A stretch of DNA of 64,000 nucleotides, from positions 908,138-972,137 of the forward strand of contig NZ_LT977071.1 of NCBI RefSeq assembly GCF_900250075.1, given 5' to 3'. The notes under the pieces are model-generated. The model had not been told where the DNA came from and searched no databases. It saw nothing but the letters and a program-made list of their open reading frames with translations. The stretch's first letter is position 1. Each line of letters opens with the position of its first letter. The stretch is from Cupriavidus taiwanensis (GTDB lineage: Bacteria > Pseudomonadota > Gammaproteobacteria > Burkholderiales > Burkholderiaceae). The position numbers and the translations under genes were made by a program. Below are positions 46,790-55,975 of this stretch, piece by piece.

Positions 46790-47263
46790 GTCAGTTTCCT
46801 AAGATAAGGCGCGTTTTGAGAAAAATCGTTTGGCGTGCCGACCGTGGGTCGAAGCAAACAGCGTGAACTCATTGTAGGGGGATCCGGCTTCGTTGCGGCT
46901 ATGTCTTATATAAGACATAAGACTTTGTTTTTCCTTATTTTTCAATGAGATACATATAAATTTTCACGATACGGAACGTTTTTTCGCAGAACGAAAGCGG
47001 ATGCGGCGCTGCGCAACGCCGAAATCCCACCATGTGAAACGTGCTTTCAGTGAGCGGGCAAAGGCCGCTTCAGCGCACCCCCGGTTCGGCGGCTTCGTCA
47101 CTTTCCCGCTAAAGACTTCTGCCCCCTGCGCCGTTAACCCCAACAGTCCCTCATTTCCCAAACAGCACCCAATTCCCCCGCCTTTTCGCGCGAATGGGAA
47201 TCCCACCCCGCTTCGATAATCCCCGCTGACGAATAGCGGCCTGCCGCTTCGCACGGAGCGTGG
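46790..47263. other. Divergent region between aceA and flhB, 474 bp
   Basis: The aceA side is AT-rich (46905-46975) and holds the 20-bp palindrome. The flhB side is GC-rich and must carry the FlhDC-dependent class II promoter of the flhB operon, which cannot be located by eye. No gene was recognised. Confidence 0.6.
46900..46919. promoter_or_regulatory. 20-bp perfect palindrome, candidate aceA operator
   Basis: TATGTCTTATATAAGACATA is perfectly self-complementary. It sits 111-130 bp upstream of the aceA start codon. Its length and symmetry suit a dimeric GntR- or TetR-type repressor or activator. The regulator gene is not in this window. Confidence 0.7.
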
Positions 47264-48406
47264 ATGTCCGAAGAAAGCGATCTCGAGAAAACCGAACCCG
47301 CCTCACCCCGGCGCCTGGAAAAGGCGCGCGAGGAGGGGCAGGTGGTGCGTTCGCGCGAGCTGGCCACGTTCGTGATGCTGATTGCCGGCGTGACCGGCCT
47401 GTGGACGCTGGGCGGCCACCTGGGCCGAAGCCTGAACCAGGTGATGCAGGGCGCGTTGCGCTTTGAGCCGGCCACGGCGTTCGATCCGTCGCGCATGCTG
47501 TCGCGCTTTGCGCTGATGGTGTGGGACAGCCTGCTGGCCTTCCTGCCGTTGCTGCTGCTGTTCGGCGTGGCCGCGCTGGCCGCGCCGCTGCTGCTGGGCG
47601 GCTGGGTGTTCTCGGCCAAGTCGTTCGCGCCGCAGTTGTCGCGGCTGTCGCCGATTGCGGGGCTGGGGCGGATGTTCTCGGCGCATTCCCTGGTGGAGCT
47701 GCTCAAGGCCGTGGCCAAGTCGCTGCTGGTGGGGGCGGTCGGCGCCTGGGTGCTGTGGCGCCGCTTGCCCGAGGCCATCGCGCTGATGAATGCGCCGGTG
47801 CAGGAGGCGCTGCTGCACATGGTGGACCTGGTGATGTTCTGCTGCCTGGTGGTGTCGCTGTCGCTGCTGGTGGTGGCGGCCATCGACGTGCCGTGGCAGT
47901 ACTGGGAGTTCTTCAAGAAGCTGCGCATGACCAAGGAAGAGGTCAAGCAGGAATTCAAGGAGAGCGAGGGCGACCCGCATATCAAGAACCGCATCCGCCA
48001 GCAGCAGCGCGCCATGGCACGCCGCCGCATGATGACGGAGGTGCCAAAGGCCGATGTGGTGGTGACCAACCCCACCCACTTTGCGGTGGCGCTGCGCTAT
48101 GAGGAAGGGCGCATGGGCGCGCCGCGCGTGGTGGCCAAGGGCACCGGCGACGTCGCCGCGCGCATCCGCGCACTGGCGGCGGAGCACCGCGTGCCGCTGA
48201 TGTCGGCGCCGCCGCTGGCGCGCGCGCTGCATCGCCATGTGGAGCTGGGCCAGGAAATCCCCGCCGGCCTCTATACCGCCGTGGCCGAAGTGCTGGCCTG
48301 GGTCTATCAACTGAAGCACTGGCACTACTCGCAGGGCCCGCAGCCGCAGGCGCCGGCGGACCTGCACGTGCCCGATGAACTCGCCGTACCGGAAATGCGC
48401 GCATGA
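47264..48406 (+). CDS. flhB: Flagellar export gate protein FlhB
   Basis: The 380-residue protein has the FlhB N-terminus (EKTEPASPRRLEKAREEGQVVRS), four membrane helices and a cytoplasmic domain with the self-cleaving Asn269-Pro270-Thr271-His272 site. FlhB switches export from rod/hook to filament substrates. Its stop overlaps the flhA start by 4 bp (ATGA). Confidence 0.96.
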   Translation: MSEESDLEKTEPASPRRLEKAREEGQVVRSRELATFVMLIAGVTGLWTLGGHLGRSLNQVMQGALRFEPATAFDPSRMLSRFALMVWDSLLAFLPLLLLFGVAALAAPLLLGGWVFSAKSFAPQLSRLSPIAGLGRMFSAHSLVELLKAVAKSLLVGAVGAWVLWRRLPEAIALMNAPVQEALLHMVDLVMFCCLVVSLSLLVVAAIDVPWQYWEFFKKLRMTKEEVKQEFKESEGDPHIKNRIRQQQRAMARRRMMTEVPKADVVVTNPTHFAVALRYEEGRMGAPRVVAKGTGDVAARIRALAAEHRVPLMSAPPLARALHRHVELGQEIPAGLYTAVAEVLAWVYQLKHWHYSQGPQPQAPADLHVPDELAVPEMRA

Positions 48407-50484
48407 ATGCTCTGAGCAACCTCTTCAACCTGCCCGGCCTGCGCTCCGCCGGCCAGCTCAAGGCCATGACCGGGCCGCTGCTGATCATCATGATCCTGGG
48501 GATGATGATCCTGCCGCTGCCGCCTTTTGTGCTGGACCTGCTGTTCACCTTCAATATCGCGCTGGCGATCATGGTGCTGCTGGTCAGCATGTATACGCAG
48601 AAGCCGCTGGACTTTGCCGCGTTCCCGGCGGTGCTGCTGTTCACCACGCTGCTGCGGCTGTCGCTGAACGTGGCCTCGACACGCGTGGTGCTGCTGGAAG
48701 GCCATACCGGCCCGGACGCGGCCGGCAAGGTGGTGGAGGCCTTCGGCCACTTCCTGGTGGGCGGCAATTTTGCCGTGGGTATCGTGGTGTTCGCCATCCT
48801 GGTGGTGATCAACTTCATGGTGATCACCAAGGGCGCGGGGCGGATTGCGGAGGTCGGCGCGCGCTTCATGCTGGATTCGATGCCGGGCAAGCAGATGTCG
48901 ATCGATGCCGACCTGAACGCCGGCCTGATCGACGAAGCCGCCGCCAAGAAGCGCCGCGCCGAGGTGGCGCAGGAGTCGGACTTCTACGGCGCCATGGACG
49001 GTGCCAGCAAGTTCGTGCGCGGCGATGCGGTGGCGGGCCTGCTGATCATGTTTATCAACGTGGCCGCGGGCATGGTGGTGGGCATGGTCCAGCATGACCT
49101 GGACTTTGGCACCGCCGTGCACAACTACACGCTGCTGACCATCGGCGATGGCCTGGTGGCGCAGATTCCGGCGCTGGTGATCTCCACCGCGGCCGGCGTG
49201 ATCGTGTCGCGCGTGTCGAACGAGCAGGACGTGGGCGAGCAGCTGACCGGCCAGCTCTTCGCCAACCCGCGTGTGCTGTACCTGACCGCGGGCATCATCG
49301 GCCTGATGGGCATCATTCCGGGCATGCCGCACTTTGCCTTCCTGCTGCTGGCGGGCGCGCTGGTTTGGATGGGGCGCTATATCGCGCGCCGCGCGGCCAC
49401 GCAGGCGCAGGCCCGGCAGCGTGAAGAGCGCACCCCGGCGGTGGCGCAGGAATCGACCGAAGCCAGCTGGGACGATGTCACGCTGGTGGACCCGCTCGGC
49501 ATGGAGGTGGGCTACCGCCTGATCACGCTGGTGGACCGCGCGCAGGATGGCGAGCTGCTGGGCCGCATCAAGAGCATCCGCAAGAAGGTGGCGCAGGAGA
49601 TCGGCTTCCTGGTCCCGGTGGTGCATATCCGCGACAACCTGGAACTGAAGCCCAACGCCTACCGCATCACGCTCAAGGGCGTGGAGATCGGCCGCGGCGA
49701 GGCCATGCCGGGACAGTGGATGGCGATCAACCCGGGCCAGGTCAGCGGCACGCTGCCCGGCGCGGCCACGCGCGATCCGGCCTTCGGCCTGCCGGCGGTG
49801 TGGATCGATGCCGGCATCAAGGAGCAGGCGCAGGCGTACGGCTACACCGTGGTCGATGCCAGCACCGTGGTGGCCACGCACCTGAACCACCTGATCCACA
49901 TGCACGCGGCCGAACTGCTGGGCCGCCAGGAAGTGCAGGCGCTGCTGGACCGCATCGCCAAGGACTCGCCCAAGCTGACCGAAGACCTGGTGCCGAAGAC
50001 GATTTCGCTCACCGGCCTGCAGAAGATCCTGCAGAACCTGCTGGACGAAGGCGTGCCGATCCGCGACATGCGCACCATCCTCGATGTGGTGGCCGAGCAC
50101 GCGCCCAAGATCAGCGACCCCAACGAGCTGACCGCGATGGTCCGCGTGGCGCTGGGCCGCGCCATCACGCAGCAGCTGTTCCCGAACAATGCCGACCTGC
50201 AGGTGATCGGCCTCGACGCCGGCCTGGAGCGCGTGCTGTCGCAGGCGCTGACCAACGGCGGCGGCATCGAGCCGGGCCTGGCCGACGCGCTGCTGCAGCA
50301 GACCCAGGGCGCGGTTACGCGCCAGGAGCAGATGGGCATGGACCCGGTGCTGCTGGTGCCGTCGCAGCTGCGTCCGCTGATGGCGCGCTTCCTGCGCCGG
50401 ACCATGCCGCAGCTGCGCGTGCTGTCGCACGCCGAGGTGCCGGACAACCGCAATATCCGCATCACCGCCATGATCGGCGCGTGA
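48403..50484 (+). CDS. flhA: Flagellar export gate protein FlhA
   Basis: The 693-residue protein has eight membrane helices in its first 330 residues with the FHIPEP-type loop (ARFMLDSMPGKQMSIDADLNAGLIDE). A large cytoplasmic domain binds chaperone-substrate complexes. It forms the nonameric export gate with FlhB. It is translationally coupled to flhB and followed by flhF after 10 bp. Confidence 0.96.
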   Translation: MNALSNLFNLPGLRSAGQLKAMTGPLLIIMILGMMILPLPPFVLDLLFTFNIALAIMVLLVSMYTQKPLDFAAFPAVLLFTTLLRLSLNVASTRVVLLEGHTGPDAAGKVVEAFGHFLVGGNFAVGIVVFAILVVINFMVITKGAGRIAEVGARFMLDSMPGKQMSIDADLNAGLIDEAAAKKRRAEVAQESDFYGAMDGASKFVRGDAVAGLLIMFINVAAGMVVGMVQHDLDFGTAVHNYTLLTIGDGLVAQIPALVISTAAGVIVSRVSNEQDVGEQLTGQLFANPRVLYLTAGIIGLMGIIPGMPHFAFLLLAGALVWMGRYIARRAATQAQARQREERTPAVAQESTEASWDDVTLVDPLGMEVGYRLITLVDRAQDGELLGRIKSIRKKVAQEIGFLVPVVHIRDNLELKPNAYRITLKGVEIGRGEAMPGQWMAINPGQVSGTLPGAATRDPAFGLPAVWIDAGIKEQAQAYGYTVVDASTVVATHLNHLIHMHAAELLGRQEVQALLDRIAKDSPKLTEDLVPKTISLTGLQKILQNLLDEGVPIRDMRTILDVVAEHAPKISDPNELTAMVRVALGRAITQQLFPNNADLQVIGLDAGLERVLSQALTNGGGIEPGLADALLQQTQGAVTRQEQMGMDPVLLVPSQLRPLMARFLRRTMPQLRVLSHAEVPDNRNIRITAMIGA

Positions 50485-50494
50485 GGAGTCAACG

Positions 50495-52834
50495 ATGAGC
50501 GTAGCGAAGTTTGTCGCGGCCAACGGCCGCGAAGCCATGCGCCAGGTGCGCGAAGCCATGGGCCCGGATGCCGTGGTGCTGTCCAACCGCACCGTCGAGG
50601 GCGGGGTGGAGATCGTCGCCATGCGCGATACCGATCTGGGCAGCGTGTCGGCCGGCGCGCAGGTGTATGTGCCGCCGGCACCGCCGCAGGTACCGGCACC
50701 TGAGCCCGCGGCCATCGGCGACCTGCGCGGCGAGCTGCAATCGATGCGGGCCATGCTGGAGCGCCAGCTGGCCGGCATCGGCGCCGCGCCGGGCGTAGTC
50801 CCGAGCGCGGCAGCGCACGGCGTGGCCGCAAGCGACCCGCTGCGCGAATCGCTGTTCGAATGGATGGTCGGCGCGGGCTTCTCCGGGCAACTGGCGCGCA
50901 CGCTGCTGGCGCGGCTGCCGCTGGGCTATGACCGGCCCGCGGCCATGGGCTGGATCCGCGGCGAGCTGGCCAGCAAGCTGCCGGTGCTGGGCGACGAGGA
51001 CCACCTGTTCGCGCAAGGCGGTGTGCTGGCGCTGGTGGGCCCCACCGGCGTGGGCAAGACCACCACCACGGCCAAGCTGGCGGCGCGCTACGTGCTGCGC
51101 CACGGCGCCGACAAGCTGGCGTTGCTGACTACCGACAGCTTCCGTATCGGCGCCCATGAGCAGCTGCGCATCTACGGCGACATCCTGGGCGTGCCAGTGC
51201 ATGCCGTGAAAGACGCCGCCGACCTGCGCTTCGCGCTGGCGGCGATGAAGGACAAGCACCTGGTGATCATCGACACCGTCGGCATGAGCCAGCGCGACCG
51301 CAGCCTGTCGGAACAGATCGCGATGCTGGCCGGCGTGCCTGCGCCGGTGCAGCGCGTGCTGCTGCTCAACGGCGCCAGCCACGGCGATACCCTCAATGAA
51401 GTCGTGCACGCCTACCGCCATGACGCCGCGCCCGATGGCGGCGGCATCGACGGCTGCATCATCAGCAAGCTGGATGAAGCGACGCACCTGGGATCGGTGC
51501 TGGACGTGGTGATCCGCCACCGGCTGCCGGTGTTCTATGCCTCCACCGGTCAGCGCGTGCCCGAGCATCTGGAGCTGGCCAACAGCGCCGCGCTGGTCGA
51601 GCGCGCCTTCCTGACGCCGCGCCGCGGCTCGGTCTTCGCCGATGCCGATGCGGCGCGCCGTGCGGCAGCTGGCGCGGGTGAAGAGACCACCGCGCGCGGT
51701 GGCGCCACCGATGTGCTGCGCTCGCTGACCGATAGCGCCGACGCGCTCGGCCAGTGCGTGGCCGAACTCAACGGCGCGGGCCTGGGCTTCGACCTGGCCC
51801 GCTCGCTGTGGCAGCAGCGCGGCGCCGGCGCGCCGGCCCTGCGCGCGATGTCGCAGCAGGTGCGCGAAGCGGTGTGCCGTGACGTGACGCGCCAGTGCGA
51901 ACAGTACGTGCTGGCGATCGCCGCCACGCTGCAGGTGGCCGTGCCCGGCCGCCGCTCGCCCCAGCCGATCCAGCACACGCTGTGGCTGGCCGACCGCAAC
52001 GGCATGCCGCTGGCCGCCACCGTGACGCCCACTGGCCGTGCCGGCCAGCCGCTGGGTGAAGCCGAATCGGATGCCGCCAACCTGCGCGCCGCGATGAGCG
52101 CCGCGCGCAAGGTCGTCAACCTGGTCGAGGCGCTGCCGTCCGCCGCCACGCTGGCGCGCTGGCAGCTGGCCGGCGAGCGCTGGGTGGCCAGCGCGCGCAA
52201 GACGGCGCGCCTGGTCAGCGCCGGCACCGCGTGGAAGCTGGATGCGCTGGCGGATACGCTGACCTTCCATGCCGTCGGCGAAGACACCGTGCGCGAGCGC
52301 GATGCCGTGCGCTGGCTGGCAACCGCCGAGGTGCGCGTGCCGGACAGCCCGGTGCGCGGCAAGGGCACGCCAGATGGCGGCATCGACGCCTGCCTGGTGG
52401 TGGCCCGCCTGGCCGACCGCGCCACCGGCGAGCTGCTCGATACCCGCTATCTGCTGTGCGATCCGGCGCTGGCGCAGGATGCCGCGCAGGTGGCCCGCTG
52501 GGCGTTGTGGACCGACGCGGCCGAGGCCGGCCTGCGCACGCTGCGCCATGCCATCGACCATTTCGCGCAGGACGCGCGGGATGCGCACGATGCCGGCGCG
52601 GTGGCCGCGCTGCAGCTGGGCTTGTCGGTGCTGCGCCTGGAACATGCGCCGACTGCGGCCGCGCCCGCGTTCCTGGCGCGCCTGGCCGGCCGTACGGTGC
52701 GCACGGGCGCGCCGGTGCCGGGCACCGTGCTCAATGAAGGCATGGGCCGCATGCTGGCGCTGCTCGACGTCCTGGAAAACTATCCGGGCCGCGGCAACAC
52801 CGCGCCCGCTGCCGCCGCGGAGGCCCTGCAGTGA
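50495..52834 (+). CDS. flhF: FlhF SRP-type GTPase with a long C-terminal extension
   Basis: The 779-residue protein has an N-terminal basic domain (about 1-110), an N-domain and a GTPase domain (about 175-372). Visible motifs are GPTGVGKTTT (182-191), TTDSFRIGAHEQL, DTVGMSQRD and SKLDEATHLGS. FlhF places the flagellum or helps assembly, working with FlhG. The usual protein is about 380-500 residues; here about 400 residues follow the GTPase. They are helical, Ala/Arg rich, with repeated DRATGELLDTRYLL-like phrases and no recognised domain. It overlaps flhG by 4 bp. Confidence 0.93.
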   Translation: MSVAKFVAANGREAMRQVREAMGPDAVVLSNRTVEGGVEIVAMRDTDLGSVSAGAQVYVPPAPPQVPAPEPAAIGDLRGELQSMRAMLERQLAGIGAAPGVVPSAAAHGVAASDPLRESLFEWMVGAGFSGQLARTLLARLPLGYDRPAAMGWIRGELASKLPVLGDEDHLFAQGGVLALVGPTGVGKTTTTAKLAARYVLRHGADKLALLTTDSFRIGAHEQLRIYGDILGVPVHAVKDAADLRFALAAMKDKHLVIIDTVGMSQRDRSLSEQIAMLAGVPAPVQRVLLLNGASHGDTLNEVVHAYRHDAAPDGGGIDGCIISKLDEATHLGSVLDVVIRHRLPVFYASTGQRVPEHLELANSAALVERAFLTPRRGSVFADADAARRAAAGAGEETTARGGATDVLRSLTDSADALGQCVAELNGAGLGFDLARSLWQQRGAGAPALRAMSQQVREAVCRDVTRQCEQYVLAIAATLQVAVPGRRSPQPIQHTLWLADRNGMPLAATVTPTGRAGQPLGEAESDAANLRAAMSAARKVVNLVEALPSAATLARWQLAGERWVASARKTARLVSAGTAWKLDALADTLTFHAVGEDTVRERDAVRWLATAEVRVPDSPVRGKGTPDGGIDACLVVARLADRATGELLDTRYLLCDPALAQDAAQVARWALWTDAAEAGLRTLRHAIDHFAQDARDAHDAGAVAALQLGLSVLRLEHAPTAAAPAFLARLAGRTVRTGAPVPGTVLNEGMGRMLALLDVLENYPGRGNTAPAAAAEALQ

Positions 52835-53637
52835 GCACCCTCGCCATGGACCAGGCCGCAAGCCTGCGCAGGATGCTGGCGCCGCGCACCACGCGCCGCA
52901 TCGCCGTGCTCGCCAGCGAACGCGGCGCCGGTGCGACCACCGTGGCGCTGGGTTTGTCGCATGCGCTGGCGATGCAGGGCGAGCGCGTGCTGCTGGTCGA
53001 CGAAGACACCAATGCTTGTGCCACGCGCTGGTCCGGCGCCAGGCCGGCGGGCACGCTGGCTGACGTCCACGCGGGCCGGCTGTCGCTCGATGCGGCGGCG
53101 GGCGTGAGCCCGCAAGGCGTGCTGTCGGTGCTGCCGGCGGGCCGGCCGGTGCCGGGCACTGCCTTGCCGCAGGCGGCGACGAACGAATTCCGCAGCGTGC
53201 TGGTCGATGCCGGCCTCGACGCCGACGGCGCGCTGTCGACGCTTGCGGGCGATGCGCACAACGTGCTGGTAGTAATGCGCCCGGAGCTGGCGTCGATCAC
53301 CGCCGCCTACGCCTGCATCAAGCGGCTGCACCACCTGTATGCGTGGCGCCAGTTCCACCTGATCGTCAACCTGGCGGCCAGCGAAGCCACGGTGCAGGCC
53401 ATCCTGCGCAACCTGGCGCGCACCGCCAGCCAGTACCTCGGCGTCGAAGTGCTGTGCGCGGGCTGGCTGCCGGCGGATCCGCTGGTGGCGCGCGCCGCGC
53501 AGCTGGGCCGCTGCGTGGTCGATGCCTTCCCGGCCGCGCCGGCCACCGCGGCCCTGCGCCGCAGCGCCGGCGGTATCGGCGCCTGGCCGTTGCGCGCGGA
53601 TGCCGCCGCGCCAGCAGCCGCGCCCGCCATGGCCTGA
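52831..53637 (+). CDS. flhG: FlhG/FleN-like MinD-family protein with degenerate P-loop
   Basis: The 268-residue protein starts at GTG inside GTGA, overlapping the flhF stop. It aligns with FlhG/MinD ATPases (IAVLASERGAGATTVALGLSHALA, RVLLVDEDT). However, the deviant Walker A box, normally KGG-GKT, reads RGAGATT (31-37), with alanine in place of the key lysine. The C-terminal membrane-targeting helix is also unclear. Gene order (flhF-flhG-fliA) supports the identity. It may bind but not hydrolyse ATP, or act only as a scaffold. Confidence 0.85.
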   Translation: MSTLAMDQAASLRRMLAPRTTRRIAVLASERGAGATTVALGLSHALAMQGERVLLVDEDTNACATRWSGARPAGTLADVHAGRLSLDAAAGVSPQGVLSVLPAGRPVPGTALPQAATNEFRSVLVDAGLDADGALSTLAGDAHNVLVVMRPELASITAAYACIKRLHHLYAWRQFHLIVNLAASEATVQAILRNLARTASQYLGVEVLCAGWLPADPLVARAAQLGRCVVDAFPAAPATAALRRSAGGIGAWPLRADAAAPAAAPAMA

Positions 53638-53734
53638 GCCTGCCAGCCATGCCACCCGAAACCACCACAGCCTGAGCCAGCCGGCACGCCAAGGCGTACC
53701 GGTCCAGCCATCCAGCAGTCACGAGAATTGCACC

Positions 53735-54451
53735 ATGTACACGATCCAGGGAAAGCTCGAACAGGCCGATGTGGTCAAGGCGCACGCCCAGCTGGTGCGC
53801 CGCATCGCGCTGCAGCTCGCCGCGCGGCTGCCCGCCAGCGTGCAGATCGACGACCTGATCCAGGCCGGCATGATCGGCCTGCTCGACGCCGCCAAGCGCT
53901 ATGAAGACACCCACGGCGCGCGCTTCGAGACCTACGCCAGCCAGCGCATCCGCGGCGCCATGCTCGACGAGGTGCGCGCCAACGACTGGCAATCGCGCAG
54001 CCTGCGGCAGTTCACCCGCCGCATCGAACGCACCCAGCGCAACCTGGAACAGAAGCTCGGCCGCACGCCGATCGACTCCGAAGTGGCCGAGGCCATGGAG
54101 ATGCCGCTGGACGAATACCAGCTGCTGCTCAACGAGGTCTATGGCTGCCAGCTGCTGCACTATGAAGACTTCGAGCGCTCCGGCGAAGAAGACTTCCTCG
54201 ACCGCCACCTCGGCGGCAGCGACGACGGCAACCCGCTGACCGTGCTGATGGAAAGCGGCATGCGCGAGGCACTGGTCCGCGCCATCGAACGCCTGCCCGA
54301 GCGGGAAAAGCTGGTGCTGTCGCTGTGCTACGACCAGGAACTGAACCTGCGCGAAATCGGCGCGGTGCTCGACGTGACCGAGTCGCGCGTATGCCAGATC
54401 CGCGGCCAGGCCATCAACCGGCTGCGCAGCCAGTTGCGCGGCCTGTTGTGA
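53735..54451 (+). CDS. fliA: Flagellar sigma factor FliA (sigma-28)
   Basis: The 238-residue protein has sigma region 2 (IDDLIQAGMIGLLDAAKRYE, FETYASQRIRGAMLDELR-type), region 3 (RRIERTQRNLEQKLGR) and region 4 (LPEREKLVLSLCYDQELNLREIGAVLDVTESRVCQIRGQA). It directs RNA polymerase to class III flagellar and chemotaxis promoters and is held by FlgM until the hook is done. It overlaps flhE by one base. Confidence 0.96.
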   Translation: MYTIQGKLEQADVVKAHAQLVRRIALQLAARLPASVQIDDLIQAGMIGLLDAAKRYEDTHGARFETYASQRIRGAMLDEVRANDWQSRSLRQFTRRIERTQRNLEQKLGRTPIDSEVAEAMEMPLDEYQLLLNEVYGCQLLHYEDFERSGEEDFLDRHLGGSDDGNPLTVLMESGMREALVRAIERLPEREKLVLSLCYDQELNLREIGAVLDVTESRVCQIRGQAINRLRSQLRGLL

Positions 54452-54888
54452 TGCCCGGCACGGCGCGCGCCGCGCGTGGCGCTTGCTGGCTGCTGGCCGC
54501 GGTATCGGCGTGCGCGTGGGCCGCTTTCGACGCCGGCACCCGCCACGCATGGACCGGCTCGGTCAACGGCCCGGCCCTGCACGGCCGCGGCCAGCGCGCG
54601 GTATCGCCGCCGATCCTGCCCACCGGCGTATTGCCGCAATCGGAAGGGGTCATTACCTCCGTGCGCTGGCGCTACAGCTTCGCCAAGACGCCGCCGGTGG
54701 AACTGCAGGCCTACCTGTGCAACGCGCAGCGCTGCGTGCTGCTGCCGCAGGCCGAGGGCAAGACCGATGCGTTCTTCGGCGACGATGCCACCAAGGGGTT
54801 TGTGTTTGCGTTCCGGGTGCCGGGGCAGGGGAGCCTGGTGCCGGTGTTGCAGGGGCGGAGTAATGAGGTGGTGGTGGGGTTTCGGTAG
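54451..54888 (+). CDS. flhE: Flagellar protein FlhE
   Basis: The 145-residue protein has a signal peptide (about 1-23). It shows the FlhE pattern VRWRYSFAKTPPVEL, YLCNAQRCVLLPQAEG and a C-terminal GSLVPVLQGRSNEVVVGFR. FlhE is a periplasmic protein thought to act as a seal or chaperone for the rod. In enterobacteria it follows flhBA, while here it follows fliA. Start and identity are supported by the one-base overlap with the fliA stop. Confidence 0.85.
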   Translation: MPGTARAARGACWLLAAVSACAWAAFDAGTRHAWTGSVNGPALHGRGQRAVSPPILPTGVLPQSEGVITSVRWRYSFAKTPPVELQAYLCNAQRCVLLPQAEGKTDAFFGDDATKGFVFAFRVPGQGSLVPVLQGRSNEVVVGFR

Positions 54889-54950
54889 GACGTTGCCGCT
54901 TCTGGCACACGCAATTTTCAATCGAGCATTCCGATTCCCGCTTGTGTACT

Positions 54951-54974
54951 CCCTCTCCCGCTTGCGGGAGAGGG
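54951..54974. repeat. Short palindrome of the same family as copies A and B
   Basis: CCCTCTCCCGC / GCGGGAGAGGG with a two-base loop lies between flhE and the AbiE toxin gene. It is in the opposite orientation to copy B at 55026-55078 and shares its core. Confidence 0.8.
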
Positions 54975-55025
54975 TTGGGGAGAGGGCGGGAATATCGACG
55001 AAGTGAAGGCCATCGCCATTGCCAC

Positions 55026-55078
55026 CGCCGGCCCTCACCCCCGCCCCTCTCCCGCAAGCGGGAGAGGGGAGAAAACAC
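55026..55078. repeat. 53-bp palindrome-containing repeat, copy B
   Basis: Exact reverse complement of 37497-37549, 17.5 kb away. The core stem is 55044-55055 / 55058-55069. It lies directly after the stop codon of the AbiEii gene on the minus strand. Confidence 0.85.
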
Positions 55079-55102
55079 AGCGCTTGTGGAAAGCCTCCGG
55101 GG

Positions 55103-55975
55103 TCAGTCTTGCTGACCTGCGAGTGCGCTGGCGCGAATCAGGGCCGGCTCCAGCGCCGTTCGCAACACTGCAACGGTGTCTGGCAGCGCGTCCCATGTGA
55201 GCGAGTTCTTCTTCAGAAACGCTTGCCACAGCGCCTGCCGCGACGGATCCGTGGAGAATTCTTCGGTCAGTCCAAGCGGCAGCGCACCGGGAACCGGCAT
55301 GCCGCGTCTAGTGAAAGTCGCTGCCACCGCGCTTGCGAGGACCTCGGCATCGAGGGTCTCGCGACCCAGCAGGATAGCCAGATCGAAATAGTCCTTCAGC
55401 CTGCTGTTCGCCATGCCAAGCAACGCAATGGCATGCAGTTTTTCGGAAACGACCGTGTAGACCGGATACGTGCGTAGCCGCGGCGCCGGCAGATCGTCGA
55501 GCAAGACCGGATAGGCCGCGTCGACCGGCCCCGGTGTGATGGCATCACCGAACCCGATATCGACTTGCACCCGGCATCGTGCCCGCGCCAGTTCCCCGGT
55601 AAGCAAGACGCGCGCGCCGGCGTAGCCCGCATCCTTGCGAATTTCCTCCGTGGTCACCGATGCCGGATCGAAGGTCATGCCATCGTCGGCGCTGACAGTC
55701 GCGATGTCCCGGAACGTTTTGGCGATCGATGCCAGATCGCTCGCTCCGAAACCAAGGAAGTCGGCATCGCGGGTAGCGCGATGCGGCATGTCGTACCAGA
55801 GCGTGAACAGCAAGGCGCCCTTGAGCACAAAGCGCTCGCCATGCGGCGACTGGCTTAGTCGATAGAGCATGCGTTCCAGCGCATAACGCACCAGCACCTG
55901 GTTGAAATCCGCCCTTTGCGCTTTGGCGATGTTCAACAATCGCGCGCGTACCGATTCGGCGAGGTCGCTGATCAT
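55103..55975 (-). CDS. AbiEii-type nucleotidyltransferase toxin
   Basis: The 290-residue protein is in the AbiEii/AbiGii toxin family (type IV toxin-antitoxin). It has FVLKGALLF (49-57), ATRDADFLG with Asp70 and Asp72, a mid-protein VSEKLHAIALLG and KDYFDLAIL. Family toxins transfer nucleotides to tRNA or another target and arrest growth, in some strains blocking phage. It overlaps the AbiEi gene by 4 bp (ATGA). Confidence 0.92.
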   Translation of the reverse strand: MISDLAESVRARLLNIAKAQRADFNQVLVRYALERMLYRLSQSPHGERFVLKGALLFTLWYDMPHRATRDADFLGFGASDLASIAKTFRDIATVSADDGMTFDPASVTTEEIRKDAGYAGARVLLTGELARARCRVQVDIGFGDAITPGPVDAAYPVLLDDLPAPRLRTYPVYTVVSEKLHAIALLGMANSRLKDYFDLAILLGRETLDAEVLASAVAATFTRRGMPVPGALPLGLTEEFSTDPSRQALWQAFLKKNSLTWDALPDTVAVLRTALEPALIRASALAGQQD

